Source: Anoplopoma fimbria (taxonomy: Eukaryota > Chordata > Actinopteri > Perciformes > Anoplopomatidae). From it: a stretch of 64,000 nt of DNA. The notes beneath the pieces were generated by a model. That model made no database searches and was not told where the DNA came from. It saw only the letters and a program-made list of their open reading frames with translations. This document shows positions 22,301 to 43,160 of this stretch, in pieces; position 1 is the stretch's first letter; every line of letters begins with the position of its first letter. The position numbers and the translations under genes are program-made. The DNA lies in contig NC_072466.1 in NCBI RefSeq assembly GCF_027596085.1, positions 22,819,613 through 22,883,612 on the forward strand, written 5' to 3'.

Positions 22301-22577
22301 TCTCCAGAGACCTCCCGTCGGACAGACACCGCGACCGGCGACCTGCGGTGCGGGTTCCCGTCCCGGGGTCAGCGGTGGCACCGGGGGTTTCGTTCAGCTT
22401 CCTGTGGTGGTCCGGGAACCCAGCCAGGGCGACCGGCAGCAGCAGGGCGGCCACAGCTCGCTCCCACAGCCGGCCCTTGCAGCTCCGCAGCCGGACACGG
22501 AGCCACACGACGAGCGCTCTGTTGATGTGGACCAGAACCAGCAGCAGCCGCCACAACAGGCCGTAAAGCAGCGCCAT
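13302..22577 (-). CDS. nus1: NUS1, dehydrodolichyl diphosphate synthase complex subunit (NgBR)
   Basis: Non-catalytic partner of DHDDS. Together they form the cis-prenyltransferase that makes dehydrodolichyl diphosphate at the ER membrane for dolichol and N-glycosylation; the protein is also known as Nogo-B receptor. Exons on the minus strand: 22577-22178, 21165-21034, 18284-18132, 14285-14186, 13392-13302, all GT-AG, giving 291 aa (human 293). N-terminal hydrophobic segment (about 1-30, [20 protein letters not shown]), poorly conserved linker, then the cis-prenyltransferase-like domain: [89 protein letters not shown]. It ends QRLGQ, keeping the RxG motif that contributes to the shared active site. 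No frameshift or missing exon. FRK is divergent upstream. Confidence 0.95.
13668..13727 (+). mobile_element. LINE 3'-end fragment with (TTATC)n tail
   Basis: Reads ctgcgggactaataaagga followed by TTATC pentamers. This is the reverse complement of the block at 41911-41960, which lies next to a reverse-transcriptase fragment. Only the terminal ~60 bases are recognisable. Confidence 0.7.
13745..13925 (+). repeat. Interspersed repeat family C, copy 1
   Basis: Contains gccaacactgacaccacgct and aactggagggaagtgaggca. Related blocks occur inverted near 32090-31975 and 47000-46905. No coding potential recognised; class unknown. Confidence 0.6.
14186..14285 (-). CDS. nus1: NUS1 exon 4
   Basis: Encodes [20 protein letters not shown] then [12 protein letters not shown], the most conserved block of NUS1. 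Acceptor ttttcag, donor gtaagc. Confidence 0.94.
15645..17121 (+). mobile_element. Tc1/mariner-type DNA transposon, decayed
   Basis: Inside NUS1 intron 3. The inverted terminal repeats match over about 86 bp (15667-15752 versus 17036-17121), and an inner repeat gtccaa.gtaattggaca occurs near both ends, giving the IR/DR layout of fish Tc1-type elements. Beyond 17121 the right end does not continue into the ccaaatattta block seen on the left, so its outer tip seems lost or diverged. No target duplication could be confirmed. Confidence 0.9.
15867..16888 (+). pseudogene. Tc1-type transposase pseudogene
   Basis: Transposase reading runs from about 15867 to the stop near 16888. N-terminal paired-like helix-turn-helix ([19 protein letters not shown]), basic linker, then the catalytic domain with the first Asp in WTDETK, the second in DNDPKHTA and the Glu in SPDLNPIEH, i.e. 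a DDE triad. Two frameshifts interrupt it: one around 16460-16470 (apparent 2-base loss after ANGT) and one around 16740-16760 past the catalytic Glu. Not functional; would need a helper even to move. Confidence 0.9.
17879..18066 (-). repeat. Inverted duplication, copy 2
   Basis: Reverse complement of 11367-11553 with a few mismatches. It lies just downstream (on the gene's strand) of NUS1 exon 3, starting about 66 bases into intron 3, while copy 1 lies beyond the NUS1 stop. Confidence 0.92.
18132..18284 (-). CDS. nus1: NUS1 exon 3
   Basis: Encodes [20 protein letters not shown], then [15 protein letters not shown] and the [10 protein letters not shown] end. Acceptor tctcag, donor gtacaa. 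Confidence 0.92.
18285..21033 (-). other. NUS1 intron 2
   Basis: About 2.7 kb. Apart from family A copy 2 there is no recognisable exon, transposon or long tandem array. Confidence 0.7.
19608..19835 (+). repeat. Interspersed repeat family A, copy 2
   Basis: Starts catagactgtatagatgaag, then gtcaccgtgacg, ttgaggcctcga, gccatcttggctttttgcaa and cctgtcaatcacaaggtagc. Same order of blocks as the copy at 7160. In NUS1 intron 2. Confidence 0.8.
21034..21165 (-). CDS. nus1: NUS1 exon 2
   Basis: Encodes [20 protein letters not shown] and the [20 protein letters not shown] segment. Acceptor actcag, donor gtaaag. Confidence 0.92.
21166..22177 (-). other. NUS1 intron 1
   Basis: About 1 kb with an 18-base T run near 21609 and an 11-bp minisatellite at 22011-22050. 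Nothing else recognised. Confidence 0.7.
22011..22050. repeat. 11-bp minisatellite (AGTCAGTCAGC)
   Basis: About 3.6 perfect copies of an 11-base unit, itself built on a 4-base AGTC repeat. Confidence 0.93.
22178..22577 (-). CDS. nus1: NUS1 exon 1
   Basis: Start ATG at 22577 followed by [19 protein letters not shown], aligned with the human start. Contains the membrane segment, a GC-rich variable linker and the start of the catalytic-fold domain ([15 protein letters not shown]). Donor gtaaac splits a Gly codon. Confidence 0.93.
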
Positions 22578-22599
22578 CAGCGTGCTTATTCCTCGTAAG

Positions 22600-22770
22600 A
22601 ACCGTAAAGGATAGTGGTCGCTGTTCTCTTCAGTCGTCTCTGCCTGCTAAAGCTGCTTCATCGCTGTCTGCAGATGGGTCCGCCCGCCGCCATCTTCCTC
22701 TTTCGTGGTCAACCCCTGACCTCTGAACCCTCAGCGTGATACACGTAGCGCTCTGATTGGCTGAGACAAG
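22600..22770 (-). promoter_or_regulatory. NUS1 promoter region with YY1-type and CCAAT motifs
   Basis: GC-rich stretch immediately upstream of the NUS1 start. On the minus strand it contains AAGATGGCGGC (22696-22686), a strong match to the YY1 site common near housekeeping transcription starts, and an inverted CCAAT box (GATTGG on plus at 22755-22760). No TATA box seen. The transcription start itself is inferred, not shown. Confidence 0.6.
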
Positions 22771-22863
22771 AGTGACGCGCTACTGAGGGCCGCGTCACCG
22801 CGTCACACAGTGAAGTGGGGTTTCAGATTGTCAGTGGTAAAAACCAACAAAACTAAATTATTG

Positions 22864-22963
<100 letters not shown>

Positions 22964-23067
22964 CACTAATTTTCTTTTTTGAAAAAATAAATGTGTTTTT
23001 GTGTTTTTATTTAGGCTACATTAGTCTGGAAAAAAAGACCAAAGATAAGGAGTTTATTTTAAATTTA

Positions 23068-23093
23068 CATACATTACATTACATTACATTACA
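23068..23093. repeat. (ATTAC)n short tandem repeat
   Basis: About five pentamers of ATTAC. The same pentamer recurs at 23241, at the start of the adjacent interspersed repeat. Confidence 0.9.
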
Positions 23094-23240
23094 GTATTGC
23101 TCTAGTTTGATGATAAATATATAATAAAATGTACTGCTGGTTTCACATCTGCCTTGGTTATAGATTTTCTGAAAAACTGAAGCGACAAAATTAAGCCTAT
23201 TATGAATTCAAATCAAATGATGTTAAAGCAGGAGTTATTA

Positions 23241-23525
23241 CATTACATTACAGTCATTTAGCAGATGCTTTTCTCCAAAGCGACTTACAGTCAGTAGTAT
23301 GTTACATATCATTCACCCATTCACACACTGATGACAGGCTACCATCAAGGTGCCACCATCAGACTCTAACTAACATTCATCATCCAGTCCACACCGATGG
23401 CCTTCAGGAGCAACTTGGGGTTAAGTGTCTTGCCCAAGGACACATCGACTGCCGAAGCCGGGTATCGAACCACCGACCCTCTGATTGGAGAACTACCTTG
23501 CTCTCCACTACGCCACAGCCGCCCC
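23241..23525 (+). repeat. Teleost interspersed repeat ('cagatgctt..aaagcgactt' type)
   Basis: Begins with ATTAC pentamers and tttagcagatgcttttctcc, then aaagcgacttacagt, a gtgtcttgcccaaggacaca block and ends near accgaccctctgattggag and acgccacagccgcccc. I recognise this as a very common fish repeat, but its class (SINE or non-autonomous DNA element) is not certain. Confidence 0.75.
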
Positions 23526-24092
23526 GTACATACAATAAAGACATATACACAAGGTCAATAACACTTATTTTCAGATCTTAAATAAAAGCATCAGTTCGAG
23601 TTACCAATAGTGGAATGTATCATCCACACAATTACTGTACCTAAGTTTAATTTTGAGGTACTTGAGTATTTCCTTTTTTTTATGCTACTTTATACTTCTA
23701 CTCCACTATTCACTAAATTAACTTACAAACTATGATGTATTATTAAGTAAAACTACCTTGCACTATTTAAAGTAATTCAAATGATCTCTACCTTAACAAG
23801 CTGCAACCTATATACTGTCTGGCTGCAACATTAAAGTGATGTACACATTTATGCATTTAATCATAAGTCACTTATATAATATATATGAATCCGAAATGGA
23901 CCACTATGTATAATGAGTATTTTAAGTTGATGCTGATCCTTTTTTACTTTTACTTTAGTATGCTTTTGAATGCAGGACTTTCACTTGTAAAATAGTATTT
24001 GTAGACTGTAGTATTGCTGTCGTATTATAGATAGATTTGCCAGAAGCCATAAAAACAGTTAACTTTAGTAAGTCAGAAATGATACCTTCACA

Positions 24093-24828
24093 TACAGCGG
24101 GTAAAATAAGTATTGAACATGTCACCATTTTTCTCAGTAAATATATTTCTAAAGGTGCCATTGACATGACATTTTCACCAGATGTCGGTAACAACCCAAG
24201 TAATCCATACATACAAAGAAAACCAAACAAATGAGTTCAGAAATTAAGTTATGTGTAATAAAATGGAATGACACAGGGAAAAAGTATTGAACACATGAAG
24301 AAAGGGAGGTGCAAAAAGGCATGGAAAGCCAAGACACCAGCTGAAATCTATCAGTAATTAGAAAGCAGTCCTGCCCCTTGTCAGTGCAAATGAATATCAG
24401 CTGGTTCAGTCCCAACTGATGGCCTATAAAAAGGTGTCTCATTACCAAGGTGTCACACAAGAAACATCTCATGATGGGTAAAAGCAAAGAGCTCTCTCAA
24501 GACCTTCACAACCTTATTGTTGCAGAACATACTGATGGCATTGGTTACAGAAGGATTTCTAAACTTCTGAATGTTCCAGTGAGCACTGTTGGGGCCATAA
24601 TCCGGAAGTGGAAAGAACATTATTTCACCATAAACCGGCCACGACCAGGTGCTCCTCGCAAGATTTCTGACAGAGGAGTGAAAATAATTATCAGAAGAGT
24701 TGTCCAAGAGCCAAGGACCACTAGTGGAGAGCTTCAGAAAGACCTGGAATCAGCAGGTACAATTGTTTCAAAGAAAACAATAAGTAATGCACTCAACCGC
24801 TGTGGCCTGTATGCACGCTCACCACGGT
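24093..24828 (+). mobile_element. Tc1-type transposon, 5' half only
   Basis: Left inverted repeat with two direct repeats: aagtattgaaca in the outer end (24093-24120) and again near 24282, the IR/DR layout. A transposase start follows. Homology stops near 24828 and no right terminal repeat is found downstream, so the element is 3'-truncated. Confidence 0.85.
24474..24828 (+). pseudogene. Truncated Tc1-type transposase (DNA-binding half)
   Basis: Starts MGKSKELSQDLHNLIVAEHT and carries the helix-turn-helix (YRRISKLLNVPVSTVGAIIR), the GRPRK-like basic linker (NRPRPGAPRK) and the second DNA-binding segment up to ALNRCGLYARSPRS. The catalytic DDE domain is missing. A different family from the element in NUS1 intron 3, judging by the terminal repeats. 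Confidence 0.88.
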
Positions 24829-26562
24829 CTAAGTCAGCACTTTCTGACACTGGTTTAGTAGTCAATATACTGAGATACTCAAACACAAGGAATGATGGCA
24901 GTAAAAGAATTTCATATATTTTTGGTCATTATAGACAAATTAACTAGCAATAAACAGGTGGAATGTTGACAGCAGACCCTCTTAAAGCTCTTTGTTTCTG
25001 TTGTGAAGTCAAAACTAAACCTACTGCTTCTACTAGAACTAAAGCTATCATTAGAAATACTTAAATATCACTAGTAATACTGCTACAACTGACTAACGGA
25101 TTACATATGTTTGTAGTTCATATAGTCTCCTCCTCTCTGTGTTCACCTATACTGTGTTATAATGCAGCAAAATTCACACTACAGCTGTTCTCTTTATAAA
25201 TATTTCTGTCTCTGCTGAGACACAAAGAGTGTTATTTAATCACGTCTAAAGTACAATCAGTTATTGCCAAGCTGCTAATCATTAATCACTCACAATGTCA
25301 TCTGACAAAATGAAGATAAATGCATTTTATTGACAGCAGCAGTACTATCTGATCGGCTTTATTGACATATAAAATGAGTGATCACAGGAGGAAACAAAAA
25401 CGTTCTTATTACCACACAGCCCCGACCCACACTGGGCCGTTTTGGGTTTTGGTTGAGAAAAACGCCGACCTAGTGAGGACGGAGGCCCCAAACTGAGACA
25501 AACATGCACTTTTTTGCAGGTTCATTTAGAGAATAACTGCTCTATACACTAATCAGGACATTAACATAGGAAACAGAGAAGGGTGGTCCATAAATTAAAC
25601 AGGGTCGAGTAAAGCTACAAAGCATCGGTTACCACATCTCAATGAGCTACAAGTGTAAATATGTATTTAATTTTGTATTTACCAAAGTGCCAAGGTTTAA
25701 ATACTGCAAGGATGATGAACCGACGAGGGCGGTGAACAGGAAGCCAGGAGAGAAAGTGGCAGGACAGGAAGGACACGCACACAAGGGGACAGCAGGAGAG
25801 GGAGACAAGACTGATTTAGTTGTTAAGATTGTACAAGTCAAATGTTACAAAACTGACAAGTAAGAAGACAGGCCTATTTTTGTTTGGACCGACGCTCAAG
25901 TCGGACAAATGGTCGAAAAATATGCAAGTTGAATATCTTTTTCAGTGGGGTATTTTTATCTTATTTTGGTTTAGTATGTTTATTTAACCTTGAGGCCCAA
26001 CTTAACATTACTGTAGTTCTACTTCTTCCAGTGTGATGTAGATAGCAGCTTTATGCTTTCAAAGTATTTCCCCCATCGCAGTTATATGGCCATGATTTTG
26101 ACTTATTATCTTATCATTTCGATTCATCATAACTTTATCTAAATAAGTAAAAAAATTGTACTTACTTTGAAACATTTTTAACATGCCACAACTTTTACTG
26201 AGTACCACATAATTGTGACTCACCATGATTATTTTTTTTATTATTATTGTTTATTTTCCTGGCAGGAATTAACTTCCACAGTGATCTCATAGTTATAAAG
26301 TACATAAAAAAAGAAAAATGGATGGAAAATGATGACGCGTTGATTTCTGCTCCAGGTGCGGCCCTCCAGGTGACCACCAGGGGGCGTCTGTAAGGTCGAG
26401 CCGCTCCCCATTCCTCAACAGGTACAGGTGAGTAACACCTGTTGAACTCCCCATTCAACCAGGAAACAACTCACATTAAGTGTTGGCTGGGACTGTGCCG
26501 AGGTCAAAGACCGCTGGGTGAAACAATCACTTTATGACTTAATGATCTAATGTAATGTGGTA

Positions 26563-26598
26563 GAGCAGGAGGAGCAGGAGGAGGAGGAGGAGGAGAAG
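26563..26598. repeat. (GGA)n tract upstream of FRK start
   Basis: About 36 bp of imperfect GGA repeat some 50 bases before the FRK ATG; probably 5' UTR or core promoter. Confidence 0.85.
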
Positions 26599-26645
26599 GG
26601 ATTCTCCTGGACACGGAATGGCTCGCAGTGATTGACGGCTGAACC

Positions 26646-36657
<10,012 letters not shown>

Positions 36658-38650
36658 CACACCGACGAGGCTGGGACGCACGTAAAGAAAGAGATAACAA
36701 AAAAAACATTCTGCACCGAAGCTAAATCGAAATCACCTGTATCCAAACTTCAACATACGTCGATGTTTTTATGAAATAACAGATTGAATTGTGATTTAAA
36801 TTCAACTCCTTTGCGGTGAAATGAAGGATCTAAAATGTTTGATCTGTGTGTGATAGAATGGTGGGGCTGTACCTGACATGCAGTGAGGAAGCTTTGACTG
36901 CAGCAACACTCCTAGGTTTGGCCTTCTTTGACAACTGAATGCACTTTCAGACAGGCCGTGTACTTGTCTAGCCTAACTATTTAAAGCACACTCGATTGGA
37001 AGAGGCCTTTTACAGCAGAGACAGAAAGCTGCTATCGGCCCATCTCGACGGACCGGTTCTTCTCGCACTCGGCATAGTGCGCATTCTTTCCACTGTCCAC
37101 CTGCCGAGCTATTACCGGCAGGTACCTGAGAGGAGCCGTGAGTCATGTTTGCTCGATCTGTTTGGCTTTGTGTCCTGTGACACAGGGTGTGGCATGTGCT
37201 GATCATTACTGATTTCCTATGAAGATTCCAGAAGCGATTTAACCTTATTAAAAGGTAGGAAACTGTGTCTGTGACCAGCAGTCAGAGCTGCCCATTTAAA
37301 TCAAAGAACAATAAGATTATCTCCTAATTTACAAAGTGCTCGCGTACATACTATTTCACTCAAGAGTTAAGTACACGCCCTCCATTAAACGATCAAATTG
37401 TTTCACTTCAGGTTCCTTGTGCCACTCTAATAACTGCCATAAGAAAGATTAAAAAAACAAACAAGATACAGTGAGGTTTGAACAGAGCCCTGCAGGTGTC
37501 CTGGAGGAAAAACTAATTCATGGGCGCACATTTAAATAATACTTAAATACAAATGTCTGGAAACTTAAATGAAATTATACTTTTTATTTAAACTCGTATT
37601 TAAAATGTATATTTTTTTCTGGGCTGCTTTAGGGTGGTGCACATCATATTGAAGTTAATGTGGAGAAGGTACTAGCAATTATTTACACAGCTTATTTACA
37701 CATCCAGCAGACGCAGAGCATTGGTAGCATTAATTTCTCTTATTTCCGGCCTCCTCATGAATCAAAGTCCAATATTCCCTCTCTTTTAGCATTGTTTTTG
37801 GTCTCCACAAGCTCCCAACAAAAATGTGTAGCTCTTCAGCTGATAGATTCGCCACTATGACCACCAGCTAGTTGCTAACTTTACTGCTGGTTGTACGCTA
37901 CCCGCTCGGCACCAGTCCGTTTATCAGAGCTTTTTGATTTCTTTGCTGGATGGAGATTTTTTTTTTGCCCATTAAAACTTTGTATTTTTGAAAATGACAA
38001 CCCTTTAACGTGTGTTAAAGATTGTTTAATGTTCTGTTAAACTGTGTGCAAAAATTAAGTATTTCAAGAGCACAAATGATTATTTTGTGTGCACACAGGA
38101 ATTTGTTATTGTCATTTAAGCCTGCCGGCCCATTTTTTTTAATTGTAGGTCCCCAAAATGCATCAAGTCTGCCCCTGGTGGCTACATTGTATCACTATAC
38201 CCACACATCTGAGTTGTACCTGTCCCTTTCTGCTCTCATAATGGGGTATATTAATTGTATGCATTTTTTGTAAGTCTTACACATGGAGGACCTACAGTAT
38301 AATTGCTCAATGACTGAACCATGTGAAACTGGACTAAATCCGTTCTTTTTAATGATGTTTTGGTAAACACTGTAGAGCTGCTCTCAGATCTGTGGCAGTG
38401 TTCTTTCTGACCATTACTAACTACGGCAACGAAGCGATTGGACCTAATGGAACGCATTACACATACTTAAGTCTTTGAACATGGTGGATTATCTCATGCT
38501 CTGATGATTGTATATAATGTTTTTAGTGTCATGAACAAAATTATTGTTAATTGTACATTTTAACCATGACGGTGTTTATATAATCCTACTGTATTTTATC
38601 AAAATGATCCTTTGTAAATGGCATAATTAAATGATTTGTATTTACTTCAG
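36658..38650 (+). other. FRK 3' UTR (inferred)
   Basis: Sequence after the FRK stop. An ATTAAA at 38626-38631 followed by a TG/T-rich stretch (ctttggtttttgg) is a plausible polyadenylation site. Includes repeat family B copy 1 (37700-37990). The true transcript end is not proven. Confidence 0.45.
37700..37990 (+). repeat. Interspersed repeat family B, copy 1
   Basis: Contains attccctctcttttagca and tttttggtctccac, which recur at 63265-63305 and, inverted, near 46775-46850. Ends with a gatttttttttt tract. Confidence 0.6.
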
Positions 38651-40040
38651 TCTTTGGTTTTTGGTTTTTATTTATTATAGCAAAAAAGTGCAATTGTAAA
38701 GCTTGTATTTTGGAATTAAGTAAATAGTATCATACAGAAGCCCTTAGAGGCAAGTCTGGGGGGAAAAATGCTTGGATGTTCTTTCAAAGTTACTTATTTT
38801 CATCGGAAGTGCACCTCTACCTCATGTTCTATATAGGACTAAAAGTGTAGCCAACAACCAATAAACAAATATAGAAAAGAATATTAAAATTAAAGTATGA
38901 AAAAATACTATATAAAAAAAATATATACATATATGGTTAGATTATCATAATTAAATTAAATCAATGCTATAAACAATACAAGTGAGAAAATAAACATTGT
39001 AATTGCACCAATCAAAGTATTGTATAGTATATAGTCAAAACCTACATTTTAATTGTAAGAATTCTTTTCTTAAGCAATTTTTAAACATCAAGCAGACAAC
39101 TTTAAATGAAAAAGTTACTTAATCAATTTTTTTGATTTTCTGCGTGCTTAAACATCACAGCCTGTAAATTCATAAAAGCTTGATAGTTTAAGCAGAAATA
39201 CATGGGCTGTCTTAAAAAAAATGCCTACATGTAATTTCTCAATTTGGCCACAAAGTGGTGCTGACACTCTCCTGATTCCACTCATGCCTCCTCCTGATAC
39301 CTGACTGAAGCCAACAGAGTCAGTCAACAATCTCTAAACTAAAACCAGTCATATGTGACAGTTTAACCTGCAACCAGCAGATTTAACTTTTACATTTTTA
39401 GTGTGTGAAAAAATCCCTCTGATATGTATTCCTGCAACCCTCCCTGTCAGAGAGCAGTGTGTAAGTGGCATGGCATTGGAGTTGGTGGCAGGAATCGGTG
39501 TAACCGGTGACCTCAGGGAGATTTGAGAATATCTTGGTTGATAACTTTCAGCCGTAAACAGTTGTGTGTTCTACATTTGATTATTTGGGTGAAAATGAAC
39601 ATGTCCCGAATTTGCGCGTAATTGCAGATAATACTGTGAGTTGATACGTATGTGTATAATTTAAAATAAGCCATCACAGGTCAATGAATGTTTACATTTA
39701 ACCTTGAAAATCAAACAGATCAAAACATTTTAAGACTGTAGCGGTGATATGTATGGCCGCCTTTAATCAGACGTGAGATACGTCCATTACCATTTACGTT
39801 GCCAGAATAATATTCACAGGGGATACTTCACAGATTGGTTGTCTAAATTAAGATATCATCTTGAGAATATTGTTGCACTTCCCTCCAGAAACATGACCTG
39901 AATTCTATCAGGAAGTGTCCATTTGAGCTGCTATTCTCCCCCCTAAAATCTTCTGGAACCTCTTCGGTGTTTGTCCAATAGCACTTATATATTGCATGTT
40001 TAGACGTGCACTATGTTGAAATTGACACGTAAACACTCTT
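38651..40040. other. Intergenic, AT-rich
   Basis: No coding exon, transposon or tandem array recognised. Confidence 0.6.
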
Positions 40041-40420
40041 GGAAAATAAAGGTGATAACTAGAACCATACAGGGTTCTTTGACATTTCCCCATAGGATAA
40101 CCCTTTTTGGTTCCTGGTAGGTCCACCTACGTAGAACCCTTTCAAAGGGTTGTACCTAAAACTGTCCATTAAATGTTCCAACCCAAACCCATTATGAAAG
40201 GTTTTACAGAAAACCCTGAAATGGTGTAGTTGCTCCAACCAGAAGCTTAGAGAGGTTCTATCCAGAACCTGTCCACCTTCTCAGGGTACCAACAAAACCC
40301 GCCCTGGGGTTCTACCAACAATCCTTTAATATTCCAAGGGTTTATATTATAAAGCCCACCCAGGGGGTAATACCAAGAACCCTTTTATACTCAAGGGTTT
40401 CATCTAGAACCCACCCATGT
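40041..40420. repeat. Degenerate 'AGAACC/GGGTTC' minisatellite-like repeat
   Basis: Roughly 380 bp in which agaaccct, aagggttct and ccagaacc-type words recur with irregular spacing on both strands (e.g. 40063-40080, 40130-40150, 40255-40275, 40370-40410). Looks like a diverged tandem or inverted repeat. Confidence 0.65.
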
Positions 40421-41910
40421 TGAGAAACTTTATTTTATTTATAGGAAAAGCCAGGATATTGCTCTAGTTGTTTCTGGGCCTTTCTTGTCCCCTTGACACA
40501 ATGTGAAAAAATGTGATATTGGAACAAACGTATTACTCGCCAAAAAGCTACATTGTAAGACATGTTGCACATGAAGAACGGAGGGACAACTTTACACGTA
40601 TTATGATAGATATCTGCAGTAGAACATAGAGCTGTTTCAAATGAACCTACAATGGTCAATGGACTTCATTTAGTTTTTTAGCGCATTATAGTAGTGAGGT
40701 GCATAGTTTCTGATACATGTTTTCCCCAGTTCAGAGTAGGTATGAGGAACTTAGATAACAAGGCCTTATGAATGAAAACACAGATGTGCTGATGTCTATG
40801 TGCCAGTGATGACATCTTTACATCTTTTGACATCTCTTCATGTGTTCATGCCAGCTGGTTTGCCGCTGCCACTCCCTCCACCGCCCAAACCTGTTCTTTA
40901 TGTTCCAAGGTTTTGATATTATGGATTTAGATCTAATGTTCATGTTTGTTAAGATGGAAATAGTTCTGCTTGTTGGTAAAAGCTTTCAAAGATTACACCT
41001 GTTGGAGAAAGACATGCCAACAAAGCTGCATGAAAATGTTCCTCTAAAATAAAACTACATATTGAGTTATCTGCTATCTCCCAGCAGTGATTGCAGACAA
41101 TTGCGAGTGCTTGATAATAATTCAGGACTTGTAATCACTCTAACATGTTGAAAGTGATTGTTGCTATAGGCCTAATTATGTCACAAGGCTAACCGTACGC
41201 GGCACTGTAAGCTCACTAACTTAATAATCAAGTTGTTGGGAGAGTCCCAATGCATCTTAATTCATTGGAGATGCGGGGCTGGAATGTTTGAAAGCTTTTT
41301 AAAAACATTTCACAGTGATAAACGATTTGCATAATTTGGATAATAAGTAGCAGTGCGAAATAATCCATCTTCCTTTTAGTGTCTCAGAAACGCACCAGGC
41401 TGAGCATCTACCTTGGACAGCACCTGTCTTTTTCCATTAAAAAGTGTATTTTTCCCCATTTACCATAATGCTTCGCAATAACAAGAGTGTGTTCTAATGC
41501 AACCCTGTAAAAACCACGGCAGATTTGCCCCGTGGTCATAAATTACAAGCAGACAACGTGTGATTGCCTCTCAAAGGGAAAACAAGTGGATGAGACAGGT
41601 TTAGTGAGAATTATTCAAATGAATTGCTCTTGTTTGCATAGAGAAAAGGGGGATTTTGAAAAGATAGGCTGCCGAGAATGGGATCGGTAATTCCTTTTGC
41701 AGCCAACATATTTATGAGTGCGGAGTTAATTCCCCTTTTCACAGAGACATGTCAAGACTCCGGATGCGCTACTCCTCCTCTTCCTCATGTCTGCAGGCAT
41801 CTTTGTATGATTGACTGTGACTCATTCCCAGAACATGGAGAATGTAGGGTGCGTCTGGACCACTGTTGAATACAACGCTTGATTGAACCGTGTGATTTAC
41901 ATGTTTAATA
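40421..41910. other. Intergenic
   Basis: Non-coding as far as seen. No repeat recognised. Confidence 0.6.
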
Positions 41911-42530
41911 AGATAAGATAAGATAAGATAATCCTTTATTAGTCCCGCAGCGGGGAAATTTGCAGGCTTACAGCAGCAGAGAGTAAAGTGCACACAAGAG
42001 ACATAGTAGAAGAAGACAAGATAAAATAAAAAATGAAAAAAAAAAAAAAAAAGTATTATAAATAAGCAATAAAAAAAACAGTAAAACAACAATAACTGAA
42101 ATATTATATTTACAGACAGAAAAAAACTATTTTAACTATTTTAACTATTTTTAACTATTATTGCACAGTGTAATGTGTAATGTATTGCACAGGACACCCG
42201 ATCTGACTCACACTCCCCTATCCTCACATACTGTGGACGGTTGGTGAGGTAGTCCAGGATCCACAGTGAGGTGGTGGTCCACCCCGGTCTGCTCCAGCTT
42301 GTCCCTCAGAAGCAAAGGCTGGATGGTGTTGAAGGCACTGGAGAAGTCGAAGAACATGACTCTCACAGTGCTTCCAGCCTTTTCCAGGTGAGAAAGGCAT
42401 CTTTGTAGCAGGTAGATGACAGCGTCATCCACCCCGATGCCAGGTTGATAGGCGAACTGAAGAGGGTCCAAAGATGAGATCACCAGGGGGCGGAGGTGCA
42501 CAAGGACCAGCCGCTTATGATGCCTTTTAT
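41911..42530 (-). mobile_element. 5'-truncated LINE (non-LTR retrotransposon)
   Basis: On the minus strand: a reverse-transcriptase fragment (42530-42190), then short 3' sequence ending ctgcgggactaataaagga and a (TTATC)n tail at 41938-41911. The matching 3' end elsewhere (13668, 62697) confirms the family. Most of the element, including any endonuclease, is absent. Confidence 0.8.
42190..42530 (-). pseudogene. LINE reverse-transcriptase fragment
   Basis: Open from 42501 to 42208 with SSLDPLQFAYQPGIGVDDA and VRVMFFDFSSAFNTI, the latter being the conserved catalytic-Asp region of LINE reverse transcriptases. After VDHHL the expected sequence (LDYLTNRPQYVR) continues in another frame down to about 42190, so there is a frameshift. 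The second catalytic Asp motif (YxDD) is not present. Inactive. Confidence 0.85.
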
Positions 42531-43044
42531 ATCATATAAGCTATGAGAAAGACAATAAAACTGTTGAAAATAAGATCCCTTCAATGGTGTTTTAGGGGCT
42601 TTCAACATGACAATTGCTTGTTCTCTATGTGCCTAGTACCTCATTTAGCATTGCTTAAAGGCTTTAAAAGCCTTTACACACCGGGGCCGTGATGAACAGG
42701 AAAATGAGAAATACTTGCCTGCAAACATTTTTTCTCATTTAAGTGCTTTTATTGTGAAAGGTAAAAACAAAAGAAGTGCATCTGGTCCAACTTAATTGGC
42801 TAATGCCTTCATTATCAATAATTTGCAAATATTAATGTGCAAATTATTCCTACACTCCTATTAAAAGCATCAACCAAACACATTGTACTGAATGAGTTTT
42901 GTTGAGTATGACTTTTTTGATACTATTTAATACTATCCTCTATTTGATACTTTTTATTTATGGTTAATCTCTCTATTGAGTGGAAGTCAATAAGAGGGGC
43001 AAATCAGACCTGTAGTGAATTGAAAATGCCCATATTTGCTATGC
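42531..43044. other. Intergenic
   Basis: Nothing recognised apart from a 10-bp-arm palindrome (taaaggcttt) near 42656. Confidence 0.55.
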
Positions 43045-43048
43045 ATTA

Positions 43049-43058
43049 TGTATATACA

Positions 43059-43097
<39 letters not shown>

Positions 43098-43106
43098 GTA
43101 TATATA

Positions 43107-43158
<52 letters not shown>
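43049..43158. repeat. (TA)n microsatellite, interrupted
   Basis: Two TA arrays separated by a ttatgtatatatagt interruption, about 110 bp. Confidence 0.95.

Positions 43159-43160
<2 letters not shown>

Noticed and set aside
22179..22598. Plus-strand frames opposite NUS1 exon 1
   Set aside because: Shadow of the GC-rich minus-strand coding exon.
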